Positions 6,552-14,153 of a DNA stretch of 16,576 nucleotides are shown piece after piece. Both the position numbers and the translations under genes were made by a program. Every line of letters starts with the position of its first letter. Position 1 is the stretch's first letter. This DNA is from JASFQI01 sp050115555 (GTDB lineage: Bacteria > Desulfobacterota > DSM-4660 > Desulfatiglandales > HGW-15), in NCBI GenBank assembly GCA_050115555.1, contig JASFQI010000077.1, positions 1 to 16,576 of the forward strand, given 5' to 3'. Under the pieces are notes generated by a model. The model made no database searches. It worked only from the letters and a program-made list of their open reading frames with translations, and was not told the origin of the DNA.

Positions 6552-6585
6552 GTGAACGTCACGAACGGAGATGCTCGGCTTTTTT
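6528..6585 (+). terminator. Intrinsic terminator overlapping the riboswitch
   Basis: AGCCGAGC (6528-6535) pairs perfectly with GCTCGGCT (6573-6580), followed by a run of six T. An inner GTGAC/GTCAC stem closes the loop. The 5' arm is also the 3' strand of the aptamer, so the two folds exclude each other. Ligand binding should therefore prevent termination and switch the downstream gene on; this direction is inferred from the overlap. Confidence 0.75.
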
Positions 6586-6698
6586 GCCCCAAGCGTCGAA
6601 AAAAGACCATAGACCCTCTGCTCGTGTGGACCCCACAGGCATTTGGATCTCCTTTGAGATCGTTCATCCTCTAAGAAAACCACCATGGAGGGGAAAAC

Positions 6699-7001
6699 AT
6701 GATAAAGCTCATTACATGGGAAATGGATCGTTCCTTTTTTCCGCAGGAACCCAAAGATCGAATGAAACTCACCATGGCCCTATGCGAGGCGGTAAAAAAG
6801 ACTCTCGCTGAGGGCAGGATGAAGATGTGGGGCATGAATCCGGGGGGCAACCACGGATTCTGCCTCGCGGACGGGGAGGAAAAGGAGATCCTCACCACGG
6901 TTGCTCAATTCATCCCTCACGTCCAATTTCGAGTGGAGCCCATGCTGTCCATCGATGAGGTGATAGAGTCCATGCAAAATCTATTGAAACAATTCAGCTA
7001 G
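6699..7001 (+). CDS. Small DUF3303-like protein (predicted dimeric alpha+beta barrel)
   Basis: The 100-residue product resembles a family of small cytosolic proteins, common in Desulfobacterota, related to DUF3303 and muconolactone-isomerase-like ferredoxin folds. Seen here are a first strand MIKLITWEMD, a helix rich in K/E (KDRMKLTMALCEAVKKTLAEGR), a WGMNPGGNHGFCLADG hairpin, and an ending with SIDEVIESM. No signal peptide, membrane segment or catalytic motif is visible. The family function is not known to me. The ribosome-binding site is strong (GGAGGGG, 5 nt before ATG). It is the only gene behind the c-di-GMP riboswitch, so its level probably follows c-di-GMP. Confidence 0.75.
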   Translation: MIKLITWEMDRSFFPQEPKDRMKLTMALCEAVKKTLAEGRMKMWGMNPGGNHGFCLADGEEKEILTTVAQFIPHVQFRVEPMLSIDEVIESMQNLLKQFS

Positions 7002-7020
7002 TGCCCATCTTGTCCCACCT

Positions 7021-7055
7021 CCTGCGGGGCAGGGCAAAGGGCCTTGCCCCGCAGG
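7021..7055. terminator. GC-rich hairpin between convergent genes
   Basis: CCTGCGGGGCAGGG (7021-7034) pairs with CCTTGCCCCGCAGG (7042-7055) over 14 positions with one G-T pair. No T-run is seen on either strand, but its position between two convergent genes suggests a bidirectional transcript end. Confidence 0.5.
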
Positions 7056-7111
7056 ACGGTATCCAGCGCCCCTTTCCTCAGGTTCCTTCATTGGTCAGGC
7101 ACCAAACTCGC

Positions 7112-8392
7112 TCACCGGAGCGAAAAGCGCTCACTCAGGATCCGTTTCCCGGGAACGCCAAGGTCGGAAAGCGTCCGTTCAACAGCCCGCATCATCGCAG
7201 GGGGGCCGCAGACAAAAAACCGGCCGGCGTGAAAGTCCCCCACGTGCCTTTGAAGGATCCCTGCATCGATGGTGCCCTTCTCCCCGGAAAAGTCTTCCTG
7301 CCGCGAGATCACGTGGACGACCCTGAAGGAAGGCATTTCCGATTCCATCCTGTCCAGCTCGTTCCTGAAGGCAATATCCTGCTCGGTCTTGTTGCCCCAC
7401 AGGAGGATCACATTTTTCTTCATCCTTGAATCGCGGATGTACCTGAGCATACTCATGAAGGGGGTGATCCCGATTCCCCCGGCAATCAGGACCAGATCGT
7501 CGGTATCGAAATCGAGAAAGCTGAACCGCCCATAGGGCATGTCGAGGTAGGCCCTGTCGTTGGTTTTCGTCTCGCCGATGGTTGCCGTGAAATCGCCCAC
7601 CGATTTGACACTGATGGAAAGCCGCCCTTCCGTGGGGCTGGATGCGATGGTAAAGGGGTGAGGCGCGGAGACCTTTCCACCCCTAAGGAGCTGAACCCTC
7701 ATGAACTGGCCTGGCTTGTACGGAGGATGAGCCCCCTCGAAGTGCACGCTCCAGGTGTCGTGGGTCTCCTGAACAACGTCCGACACCCTGTAAGGGTCCC
7801 GCCGGATCTGGAATCGCCTCCGGAGCTTGTAGGCCAGGATTCCGATGTAAAGGATCGCCAGCCCCACCCAAACGACCCTCATGGGCCACCGTTGAAGGTC
7901 GCTCCCCATCAGAAAGCTGTGGACAAAGGCAAGAACGAACACCGCGTACCCTGCGGTGTGAACCCTCATCCACGTCTCGTACTTCACCGGCAGCACGCCA
8001 TAGAGCAGGGCGGCACCTGCGGTCACGAGAAGCAACAGGAGCGCTGTTACACCGAGCAGCTTCAGGAAGCTCAGAGGGGTCTGGTAGCCTTGAAGCCGCT
8101 CGGAGACATAAAACAGCACGGGGTGTGAAAGGAGGAGAATCAGGGCGATCACTCCTGCCTTCCTGTGAATGCCGAGGAGCACATCCAGGCCGATCCCTCG
8201 CTCGACCCATTGGATCCTGGAGCTCAGCGCGTACTGAAATGTCAGGATCACAAACCCCAGGAGCGCCACGAGCTTTCCCAACTCGTGGAGATATACAGAG
8301 CCGGGGAGCCCGGAGGTCAGCGTGGCGGCCCAGAAAAGGATCGGCAGCGCAAGAAAGAGCGCCGTGATAAGCAAAAGCGCAGGCTTTTTCAT
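7112..8392 (-). CDS. NOX/ferric-reductase-like membrane flavocytochrome b
   Basis: The 426-residue product has an N-terminal membrane half (six predicted segments in about 5-190) and a C-terminal FAD/NAD(P)-binding half. Two histidine pairs sit at H76/H90 and H145/H158; the spacings of 14 and 13 match the bis-haem ligands of eukaryotic NADPH oxidases and ferric reductases. HPFTIASSP (245-253) is the FAD-binding motif in NOX form, GGIGITP (305-311) the nucleotide-binding loop, and FVCGPPAMM near 394-402 the C-terminal NAD(P) site. It should move electrons from cytosolic NAD(P)H through FAD and two haems b to the outer face. It lies 31 bp after a periplasmic cytochrome c gene on the same strand, its likely partner. 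The ribosome-binding site is weak (GGGTGA), consistent with coupling to the upstream gene. The final acceptor is unknown. Confidence 0.85.
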   Translation of the reverse strand: MKKPALLLITALFLALPILFWAATLTSGLPGSVYLHELGKLVALLGFVILTFQYALSSRIQWVERGIGLDVLLGIHRKAGVIALILLLSHPVLFYVSERLQGYQTPLSFLKLLGVTALLLLLVTAGAALLYGVLPVKYETWMRVHTAGYAVFVLAFVHSFLMGSDLQRWPMRVVWVGLAILYIGILAYKLRRRFQIRRDPYRVSDVVQETHDTWSVHFEGAHPPYKPGQFMRVQLLRGGKVSAPHPFTIASSPTEGRLSISVKSVGDFTATIGETKTNDRAYLDMPYGRFSFLDFDTDDLVLIAGGIGITPFMSMLRYIRDSRMKKNVILLWGNKTEQDIAFRNELDRMESEMPSFRVVHVISRQEDFSGEKGTIDAGILQRHVGDFHAGRFFVCGPPAMMRAVERTLSDLGVPGKRILSERFSLR

Positions 8393-8423
8393 GGATCACC
8401 CGTCAGAAGGCATCGATTGATCT

Positions 8424-8768
8424 TCACGGCTTGGATTCCGCATCTCCGGGATGCGTCCCGGCGTGGAATTCGCGGTCATTGTCAAAACCGTCACCGTCCG
8501 AGTCGGTCTTTCCCAGATCTTCCGTGTACGTGTCCCCAGCCTTCATCCCGATCTGCTCGTAGCTCAATCCAAAGCTGTTCCTGGCCCCGCCCCCCCTTGG
8601 GTTGACATGGCACGTTGCACATCCAAATCCCTGGCCTTTGTCCGGGATTCTTCCCATTCGAAACGGCCTTCCAAAGGAAGGGGACGAAACCCCCAGGGAA
8701 AGGGCGGCCACCATCAAAGCTCCCCACGCGGTTCGCACGACTGTTCTTCGAAAGATTTTTGCTTCCAT
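8424..8768 (-). CDS. Periplasmic monohaem cytochrome c with a calcium-binding repeat
   Basis: The 114-residue product has an N-terminal signal peptide (cleavage near SFG, residue 33), one CATCH haem c motif (C50, C53, H54) within GCATCHVNPRGGGARNSFG, and a C-terminal DSDGDGFDNDRE (89-100) resembling the calcium loops of thrombospondin type 3 or EF-hand-like repeats. The sixth haem ligand is not obvious. I chose the second Met (8768): GAGGAGG ends only one base before the first ATG at 8774 but seven bases before this one. It is the first gene of a two-gene operon with the NOX-like reductase and should exchange electrons with it outside the membrane. The direction and final partner are inference. 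Confidence 0.8.
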   Translation of the reverse strand: MEAKIFRRTVVRTAWGALMVAALSLGVSSPSFGRPFRMGRIPDKGQGFGCATCHVNPRGGGARNSFGLSYEQIGMKAGDTYTEDLGKTDSDGDGFDNDREFHAGTHPGDAESKP

Positions 8769-8813
8769 CCTCATGCCTCCTCGATTTCATGGGATCGTCA
8801 CTTATCGGTTATC

Positions 8814-8842
8814 AGTATATACATCCCTGTGCCGTTTTAAAA
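8814..8842 (-). promoter_or_regulatory. Possible promoter of the cytochrome/NOX-like operon
   Basis: On the minus strand TTTTAA (8837-8842), 17 bp, TATACT (8814-8819). The -10 element is good and the -35 poor. Confidence 0.3.
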
Positions 8843-8901
8843 TACGGAAGGCCACATCTATTCGGAATCCCATGGGTTTTTGAGTGCCTTCGGTCTCCGG
8901 T

Positions 8902-9006
8902 CTTCCAAAGGAAGCAACCCCGAAGGGGAACGGGGGCCTTGAGATTCCCTGAAGGCCGACATACGGAATTCATCCCGGCCGCGCATCCCCTCAAGGCCAT
9001 TTTTTA
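8902..9006 (+). ncRNA. Candidate structured RNA ending in a terminator-like hairpin
   Basis: Successive hairpins follow each other: CTTCC-aaa-GGAAG (8902-8914), CCCC-gaa-GGGG (near 8918), GGCCTT with AAGGCC (8935-8940 and about 8952-8957), and the longer alternative GGCCTTGAG (8935-8943) with CTCAAGGCC (8990-8998), followed by ATTTTTTAT. The last pair and the T-run look like an intrinsic terminator on the plus strand, yet no plus-strand gene lies upstream. A small RNA or attenuator is possible. I do not recognise a known RNA family, and no clear promoter was found for it. Confidence 0.3.
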
Positions 9007-9014
9007 TCTTCACG

Positions 9015-9044
9015 TTGACATATTCGAGCGTGTTGGAGTACGTA
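9015..9044 (+). promoter_or_regulatory. Possible promoter of the PDZ gene
   Basis: A perfect TTGACA (9015-9020) is followed after 18 bp by TACGTA (9039-9044), a poor -10. Direct repeats GAGCGTG at 9025-9031 and 9049-9055, 24 bp apart, flank the -10 and could be an activator or repressor site. Confidence 0.35.
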
Positions 9045-9154
9045 TTTTGAGCGTGCACCTTTCTTTTGGAATGGAACCTCCTTTTCAAGGGACCCAATCC
9101 AAAACCGGAACGCTCGTGATCTGATCGGAACCCAAACCTAAGTGGAGTTGGATT

Positions 9155-10213
9155 GTGAAAAAGGGACATGTGATCTTTCTGTCGTTCGCTCTGATTCTGC
9201 TGCTTGCAGGGCCCATGACCGCGTCGTGCGCCGAGCACTACTACATGCCCGGCACGGGCATCATCCCGGGGATGGTCTCCAACCTCGCAGGCCGATATTT
9301 CATCGTCCTCGGAACGATCCGCACCTCTCCGGCCGACCGTTCCAGGATCCGCGTCGGAGACAAGCTGGTCTCTATCAACGGAACCTCCGTGGACCGGCTC
9401 TCCAGTACAGAGCGGATCTTCGAGGAGTTGAATCCGCCTGAGGGCAGCCAGGTGCAGGTGCGTGTGGAACGGCTGGCTGAAATCGTGGGGGATGAAGGAG
9501 AGTTTTTCGATTTCACGTTTACCTCCGCGCCCATCCGGATCACGCCACATGCCATTCCGGACATGGGCCTGCCCGACACCCGGATCAAGAGCCCGACCTC
9601 CACACATCGTTACGGAACCCGGTTGAGAACGGATGGGCCGTTCCGGCAGGGAGACTTCTTCCTGGTGTTCGACGGAAACTACTGCGTCGGAACGGCCAGA
9701 ATCTGGGCCGAGGGCAAGACCTTTGGCGCCAGCATCGGCAACTTGCCGGGGTCCCATGGTTCTTTCGACCCGGAGGGGATGAAAATGGTGTTCTTCCGGC
9801 CGGTGAACCAGTCCACTCACGTCACCAATTCCGCCCGGGACTGGTCCATTCGACTCCCTGAACCCAAGCTCCATCCACTTTTCGTCAAGTACGACGCGCG
9901 CAAAGACCTGGATCGACTTACCGGCGAGGTCATGGCTCACTTCAAGGAAAAAAACAGCATTCTCCTGAAGGTCTTTGCGGATATCCACTCCTCCCCGATG
10001 AGTGGCGCCCCCCCGCCGGGTGGGGGTATGTACGTCCAGCAGACCATCTATTACGACATCGTGACGGTCCGCTATGATTCGAAAACGGACGAGATCCCCC
10101 GGGGGGCCAAGGGATCGATCAAACGCGGAGACTACGTGGGGATCTTCTATCCCAAAGGAGACAAGAAGAACGAGATCCAGGCAGAGCTCGTTCACCTGCT
10201 TAAGGCCAAATAG
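9155..10213 (+). CDS. Secreted PDZ-domain protein of unknown function
   Basis: The 352-residue product begins at GTG 9155, with GTGGAG seven bases upstream. It has a signal peptide (hydrophobic core FALILLLAG; cleavage near SCA-EH, residue 26). Cysteine 25 sits in a poor lipobox (TASC), so a lipoprotein is less likely. A PDZ domain covers about 43-110 (RYFIVLGTIRTSPADRSRIR, then VGDKLVSINGTSVDRL). Its usual role is to bind peptide C-termini or unfolded segments. No protease catalytic triad is visible. Residues ~125-352 form a domain I do not recognise, with glycine- and proline-rich SGAPPPGGG near 290. The neighbours (a divergent cytochrome operon and a downstream ABC importer with its own promoter) do not suggest a role. 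Confidence 0.75.
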   Translation: MKKGHVIFLSFALILLLAGPMTASCAEHYYMPGTGIIPGMVSNLAGRYFIVLGTIRTSPADRSRIRVGDKLVSINGTSVDRLSSTERIFEELNPPEGSQVQVRVERLAEIVGDEGEFFDFTFTSAPIRITPHAIPDMGLPDTRIKSPTSTHRYGTRLRTDGPFRQGDFFLVFDGNYCVGTARIWAEGKTFGASIGNLPGSHGSFDPEGMKMVFFRPVNQSTHVTNSARDWSIRLPEPKLHPLFVKYDARKDLDRLTGEVMAHFKEKNSILLKVFADIHSSPMSGAPPPGGGMYVQQTIYYDIVTVRYDSKTDEIPRGAKGSIKRGDYVGIFYPKGDKKNEIQAELVHLLKAK

Positions 10214-10544
10214 AAAGGAAAAGACGCTCTTCCAACGGATAACGCCGCTTTTTCGGACGCAGGGCCTCCGCGAAGTCTGGCAGAATGGATTTTTCCGGCA
10301 CCGTCTCGCCCTCTCTCTTTTCATGAATTCCTTTGGGGGGTGGAAACGACCTTTTCGGGTGGATAGCCCTTGACACCCAAAGCCCGGGGGTTCTAACATC
10401 CTCCGTGAATTGCAACCATCTCCGCGTTTATCTCTTACACCCATTCGCTCACCACTCGACTCTCCGTGAAGAACGGACAGGTATGATCAAGACCATATCT
10501 CATCAAAACGGACTTTAAACAACAACATACAAGGAGGGATATCC
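10214..10544. other. Intergenic region with ABC importer promoter and leader
   Basis: No gene is supported. After the promoter at 10370-10399 a ~140-nt leader runs to the ATG at 10545. I looked for TPP and other common riboswitch landmarks, because NMT1/THI5-like binding proteins can transport thiamine precursors, and saw none. The leader ends with a strong Shine-Dalgarno (AAGGAGGG). No T-run terminator was found for the PDZ gene. Confidence 0.5.
10370..10399 (+). promoter_or_regulatory. Sigma-70 promoter of the ABC importer
   Basis: Perfect TTGACA (10370-10375), 18-bp spacer, TAACAT (10394-10399). The predicted start is near 10406. Confidence 0.65.
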
Positions 10545-11570
10545 ATGAAAAAGCTTCGGTTTGGATTCTTTGCCTGCTTGGCCATCCTGTTGGTCACGGC
10601 GGTTGTCCTGTCGGGGTACCCGGCAGCGGCACGTGCAGCGGGTGAACCTGAAAAGGTCACCGTGGTTTACGGAGGGTCCAGTTGGCTCGGGCATTATCCC
10701 GCCTGGGTCGGGATGGAGATGGGGACGTTTCAGGAGGAAGGATTGGGCGTTCTCTTCCAGCGATTTTATGCATCCTCCGGCAGGATGGGCTCCCTGGTGG
10801 CAGGAGATCTGGACTTCGCTTCCACGGGTTGCATTTCGGGAATCGCCCTCATGGCCTCGGGCATGAAAGGCTTTTACGCCTTTGGGACCCAGGACTCCTA
10901 CGCCACAGTGGAGGGCATTGTGGCCGGGAAGGACATCAAGACCGTTGCGGATCTCAAGGGGAAGAACCTGGCTGTGACCTTCGCGTCCAGCGCCCATGTG
11001 CTGGTACTGGACATCCTGGAACAGAACGGCCTCAAGCCCAAAGAAGACGTCACCTTGATCAACCTCAAGGTCTCGGAGATGCCCGCCGCTTTCAAGTCCG
11101 GGGAAGTGGACGCCTGCGCCTTGTGGACCCCCATGTTCAACAAGCTTCTGAACATGGAAGGCACGCATCTCCTGCTGGACGACACCCAGTTCAGCCTGTT
11201 CAAAAAGTACGGACTGGGGCCGGGGCCCGATCTCCTGGTGGTGAGGAAAGAATTCGCGGACAAAAACCCCAACACCACGAAGGCCTTTGTAAGAGGATAC
11301 TTCAAGGCGATTGAGCTGCTCAAAGAAAAACCGGAAGAATGTGCCAAGGCCCTCATGAAGCTCACCAATTTGTCCATGGAAGACCAGATGGCCGTGCTCA
11401 AGGACATCAGCTGGTACGGACTGGACAAGCAGCAGGAACTGATGGTGAATCCGGGGACCTTTGTCCAGGGCATGCAACATCTGGCGGAGTTCCTGGTCAA
11501 GCACAAGCAGATCGACGAGGCTCCGGTGGTCAAGGAGTGGGTGAACAAGGACATCCTGAAGATCGACTAG
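10545..11570 (+). CDS. ABC importer substrate-binding protein (TauA/SsuA/NMT1-like)
   Basis: The 341-residue product has a signal peptide (about 1-31, ending AAARA-A) and a periplasmic-binding fold of the NMT1/THI5/SsuA type: an N-terminal VTVVYGGSSWLGHYPAWVG segment, a variable region EGLGVLFQRF and the second-lobe VADLKGKNLAVTFASSAH. Family members bind sulfonates, taurine, nitrate/bicarbonate or pyrimidine precursors; nothing here fixes the substrate. There is no lipobox, so it is freely periplasmic or held by the signal. It is the first gene of an importer operon. A strong terminator directly follows it, which would make the binding protein more abundant than permease and ATPase. Confidence 0.85.
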   Translation: MKKLRFGFFACLAILLVTAVVLSGYPAAARAAGEPEKVTVVYGGSSWLGHYPAWVGMEMGTFQEEGLGVLFQRFYASSGRMGSLVAGDLDFASTGCISGIALMASGMKGFYAFGTQDSYATVEGIVAGKDIKTVADLKGKNLAVTFASSAHVLVLDILEQNGLKPKEDVTLINLKVSEMPAAFKSGEVDACALWTPMFNKLLNMEGTHLLLDDTQFSLFKKYGLGPGPDLLVVRKEFADKNPNTTKAFVRGYFKAIELLKEKPEECAKALMKLTNLSMEDQMAVLKDISWYGLDKQQELMVNPGTFVQGMQHLAEFLVKHKQIDEAPVVKEWVNKDILKID

Positions 11571-11579
11571 TCAAACGCC

Positions 11580-11626
11580 GGGGCAGGCATGAAGGAGGGA
11601 TCATCCCTCATGCCTGCCCCTTTTTT
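11580..11626 (+). terminator. Strong intrinsic terminator between binding protein and permease genes
   Basis: GGGGCAGGCAT (11580-11590) pairs with ATGCCTGCCCC (11610-11620), an 11-bp stem extended by a GAGGG/CCCTC inner stem, and is followed by six T. Its place inside the operon suggests partial readthrough. Confidence 0.85.
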
Positions 11627-11697
11627 GCGTGTCCATGGGCCATACGGGCATTGGACCGGTCATGCGCTCATGAACGTACCCTTTCTGAGGTTCCCTC

Positions 11698-12468
11698 ATG
11701 AAGGACAAACAAGGAAAAGGCCTGCTTTATGCCTATATAAGCATCGCTTCCTTTGTGTTTTTTATGCTTACATGGGAAATTTTTTGCAGACTCGGTTTTA
11801 TTGAGCCTATCTTTCTTCCCGCCCCATCCCTGATCGTGCTTCGTGCGGTCAAGATGGTGGACCAGGGGACCTTGTTCGTCCACGTCCTGGCCTCCACAAG
11901 GCGCGTCATGGTAGGGTTCATGGTCTCGAGCCTGGTCGCGATCCCTTTCGGGATCTTCCTTGGATCCTCTCGCAAGTTCAAAGCGGTGTTCGATCCCCTG
12001 ATCTCCCTCTTGAGACCTCTCCCCTCCATGAGCTGGATCCCGATTTCCCTCTTGTGGCTGGGAATCACAGAGACCCAGAAGTACTCCATCGTGTTTATGG
12101 GCTCTTTTGCCCCTTCTCTCCTCTACATCATCGAAGCGACCCGGGGGATCGACCCCATCCTGATCAGCGCCGCCCAGAACCTCGGGGCGTCGCGCTGGGA
12201 TGTCATGAAAGAGGTGATCCTGCCAGGGGCCCTGCCGCAAATCATCGCCGGGCTAAAGGTCATGCTGGGCATCGCCTGGACCTGCATCATCTCCGCGGAG
12301 CTGGTGGCAGCGGAGGAGGGACTGGGGTTTTTGATCATGAACGCCAAGGAGTACTTCCAGACCGATACCATCTTCCTTGGAATGCTCCTCATAAGCCTGA
12401 CGGTCATCGTCATCGACGTGACATTCAGGATGATCGAGGGAAAGATCCTGCCATGGACCAGAGATTAG
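11698..12468 (+). CDS. ABC importer permease (SsuC/TauC-like)
   Basis: The 256-residue product is a binding-protein-dependent permease with about six membrane segments (first near 11-31). The EAA loop that docks the ATPase reads SAAQNLGASRW, then LPGALPQIIAGL (about 158-184). A stretch LLRPLPSMSWIPISLLWLG is typical of the SsuC/TauC group. It begins 72 bp after the terminator and overlaps the ATPase gene by 16 bp, so the two are probably translated together. The substrate follows the binding protein and is unknown. Confidence 0.85.
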   Translation: MKDKQGKGLLYAYISIASFVFFMLTWEIFCRLGFIEPIFLPAPSLIVLRAVKMVDQGTLFVHVLASTRRVMVGFMVSSLVAIPFGIFLGSSRKFKAVFDPLISLLRPLPSMSWIPISLLWLGITETQKYSIVFMGSFAPSLLYIIEATRGIDPILISAAQNLGASRWDVMKEVILPGALPQIIAGLKVMLGIAWTCIISAELVAAEEGLGFLIMNAKEYFQTDTIFLGMLLISLTVIVIDVTFRMIEGKILPWTRD

Positions 12469-13259
12469 CGCCTGCAAAGGAGATCGAGGTTCAGAATGTC
12501 TCCAAGGTCTTCCCGACCAAGGAAGGCGAAGTCGTCGCGCTCAAGGACCTGAGCTTCTCTCTGAGCGAGGGCGTTTTCCTTGTGATCGTCGGGGCTTCGG
12601 GATGTGGGAAGTCCACCCTGCTCAACCTGATCGCCGGTTTCACACGTCCCACCTCGGGGAAAATCTTTCTTCGTGGGGACGAAGTGACCGGAGTGACGCC
12701 CCAGTGCGGCATGATCTTTCAGCAGTACGCCCTGTTCCCCTGGAAGACGGTCCAGGACAATGTGGAATTCGGGCTGAAGATGAAACGCATTCCCAAGAAG
12801 GAGCGAAGTGAGATCGCTGCGGAGTTCATTGACCTGGTAGGGCTCCGGGGCTTTGAAAACGCCTATCCCAAGGCGCTTTCCGGCGGAATGAAGCAGCGGG
12901 TCTCCATTGCCCGGGCCCTGGCGAACGACCCGGAGGTCATGCTCCTGGACGAACCCTTTGCCGCCCTGGACGCCATGACCAGGCAGGTTCTCCAGGAGCA
13001 GCTGGCCAGGATCTATGAAAAGCACAAGAAGACCATCATCTTCATCACCCATTCCATTGACGAAGCCCTGCTCCTCTCCTCCCGGATCATCATCATGACC
13101 GCCAGGCCGGGAACCATTGCCCAGGACCTGGTCAATGATCTCCCCTACCCCAGAAACGCCTCGGTCCAGCTCTCGGATCACTATACCAGCCTCAAAAAGG
13201 ACATCTGGAGCACGGTTCAAGCGGAAGTCCTGAAAAGCATGGAAGTGGAAGCGGACTAA
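12453..13259 (+). CDS. ABC importer ATPase (SsuB/TauB-like)
   Basis: The 268-residue product has all ATP-binding motifs: Walker A GASGCGKS (47-54), Q-loop FQQYALFPW (89-97), signature LSGGMKQRV (142-150), Walker B VMLLDEP (162-168) and switch His200 (FITHSIDEAL). It energises import by the permease. The ATG at 12453 overlaps the permease end; a longer in-frame reading from 12054 would lie within the permease gene and is rejected. No regulatory C-terminal domain is present. Confidence 0.9.
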   Translation: MDQRLAPAKEIEVQNVSKVFPTKEGEVVALKDLSFSLSEGVFLVIVGASGCGKSTLLNLIAGFTRPTSGKIFLRGDEVTGVTPQCGMIFQQYALFPWKTVQDNVEFGLKMKRIPKKERSEIAAEFIDLVGLRGFENAYPKALSGGMKQRVSIARALANDPEVMLLDEPFAALDAMTRQVLQEQLARIYEKHKKTIIFITHSIDEALLLSSRIIIMTARPGTIAQDLVNDLPYPRNASVQLSDHYTSLKKDIWSTVQAEVLKSMEVEAD

Positions 13260-13361
13260 CATTGCCAGGTCCGAGAGCAACAGGCATACTTCCATCTGTT
13301 TGGGTATTGTCGGGTTTTCGCCCATCTCACTCTACCTCTATCACTGCATAAGGAGCCGCTC

Positions 13362-14153
13362 ATGTTTTTGGAAAAAGCTGGAAAGAATCTGTATTACGAG
13401 GTCCACGGGGAAGGCGAACCTGCTCTTCTGTTCGCTCACGGCTGGCTGGGGAGTGGCGCGGTATGGCGGGAACAGGTGTCTTATTTCGCAGAACAAAGAC
13501 GCGTGGTCAGCTTTGATCTGACCGGATATGGGCAATCGGGCAAACCCGAGGGAATCTCTTACACGCCGGATGTCTGGCTCGATGACCTCGATCTCCTGGT
13601 GGAGCACCTGAATCTTGTCAAACCCGTGCTGATCGGCTGGTCCATGGGCGGCGCTATCGGTATAGGTTATGCTGTGACTCGACCGGGGTCATTGTCCAAA
13701 TTCGTCATCGTGGACAGCACTCCGCTCCTTGTGGCACCGCCCGATGTCTTTGAGTATGCCACACCTCCGGAAGTCGCCGAACAGCTTGCCGGGGCGCTCC
13801 AGGCTGATTTCAGCACCGGAGCCCGCGGTTTCGTGGGCATGATGTTCCCCGAGCCGGACTGCGAGGCCTTGAAGGATGAAATTCACGCCATTACTCAGCA
13901 GACCACTGCGCCTATTGCCCTGGAAAGCATCGGCAATGCAGGATCCGTTGATTTACGACCCATGCTCGATCAGGTAACCGTCCCTACGCTCATCCTGCAC
14001 GGGGAAAGCGATGGGGTCTGTCTTCCAGGAGCCGGAAAATGCCTGTTTGACGAGATTCCTGACACCCAAATGCACACCTTTCCAGGGAAAGGACATGCTC
14101 CCTTCCTGACCGATGCTCAGGCATTTAATGAACGGTTGAAGGCTTTCATATAG
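13362..14153 (+). CDS. Alpha/beta hydrolase, BioH-like carboxylesterase
   Basis: The 263-residue product has the canonical catalytic triad: S94 in GWSMGG, D217 in HGESDG and H245 in GKGHAPFLTD. An oxyanion motif HGWLGSG lies near 26. The ending (DLRPMLDQVTVPTLILHGES, then GHAPFLTDAQAFN) resembles the BioH pimeloyl-ACP methyl ester esterase of biotin synthesis, but the similarity is by eye and no other biotin gene is in the window. No signal peptide is seen, so it is cytosolic. AAGGAG precedes the start. It lies 102 bp after the ABC ATPase and may or may not share its operon. The substrate is not known. Confidence 0.8.
   Translation: MFLEKAGKNLYYEVHGEGEPALLFAHGWLGSGAVWREQVSYFAEQRRVVSFDLTGYGQSGKPEGISYTPDVWLDDLDLLVEHLNLVKPVLIGWSMGGAIGIGYAVTRPGSLSKFVIVDSTPLLVAPPDVFEYATPPEVAEQLAGALQADFSTGARGFVGMMFPEPDCEALKDEIHAITQQTTAPIALESIGNAGSVDLRPMLDQVTVPTLILHGESDGVCLPGAGKCLFDEIPDTQMHTFPGKGHAPFLTDAQAFNERLKAFI

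Larger units (their letters stand above)
6089..6698. other. 610-bp intergenic region with a layered regulatory leader
   Basis: No full-size gene lies here. The left ~185 bp (6089-6275) shows nothing beyond a weak inverted repeat (ATACGG/CCGTAT). From 6276 there is, in order, a promoter, a leader ORF, a hairpin, a GEMM-I riboswitch and a terminator, described separately. The ~110 bp after the terminator form the rest of the leader of the 6699 gene and end in a strong Shine-Dalgarno (GGAGGGG, 6687-6693). Confidence 0.6.
8775..9154. other. Divergent intergenic region
   Basis: This 380-bp region separates the cytochrome operon (minus) from the PDZ gene (plus). It holds a weak minus promoter (8814-8842), a run of hairpins ending in a T-run (8902-9006), a plus-strand promoter candidate (9015-9044), and two GAGCGTG direct repeats (9025-9031 and 9049-9055) at that promoter. 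No protein-coding gene is supported. Confidence 0.5.

Noticed and set aside
8858..10444. 528-codon minus-strand ORF
   Set aside because: It is antisense to the PDZ protein gene, which has a signal peptide and PDZ motifs, and the opposite frame shows no known domain.
10400..10544. TPP or other riboswitch in the ABC importer leader
   Set aside because: I looked for the TPP landmarks (CTGAGA and the ACCTGAT-like segment) and saw neither. The leader shows no strong hairpin.
10515..11504. 329-codon minus-strand ORF
   Set aside because: It is antisense to the substrate-binding protein gene, with no domain of its own.
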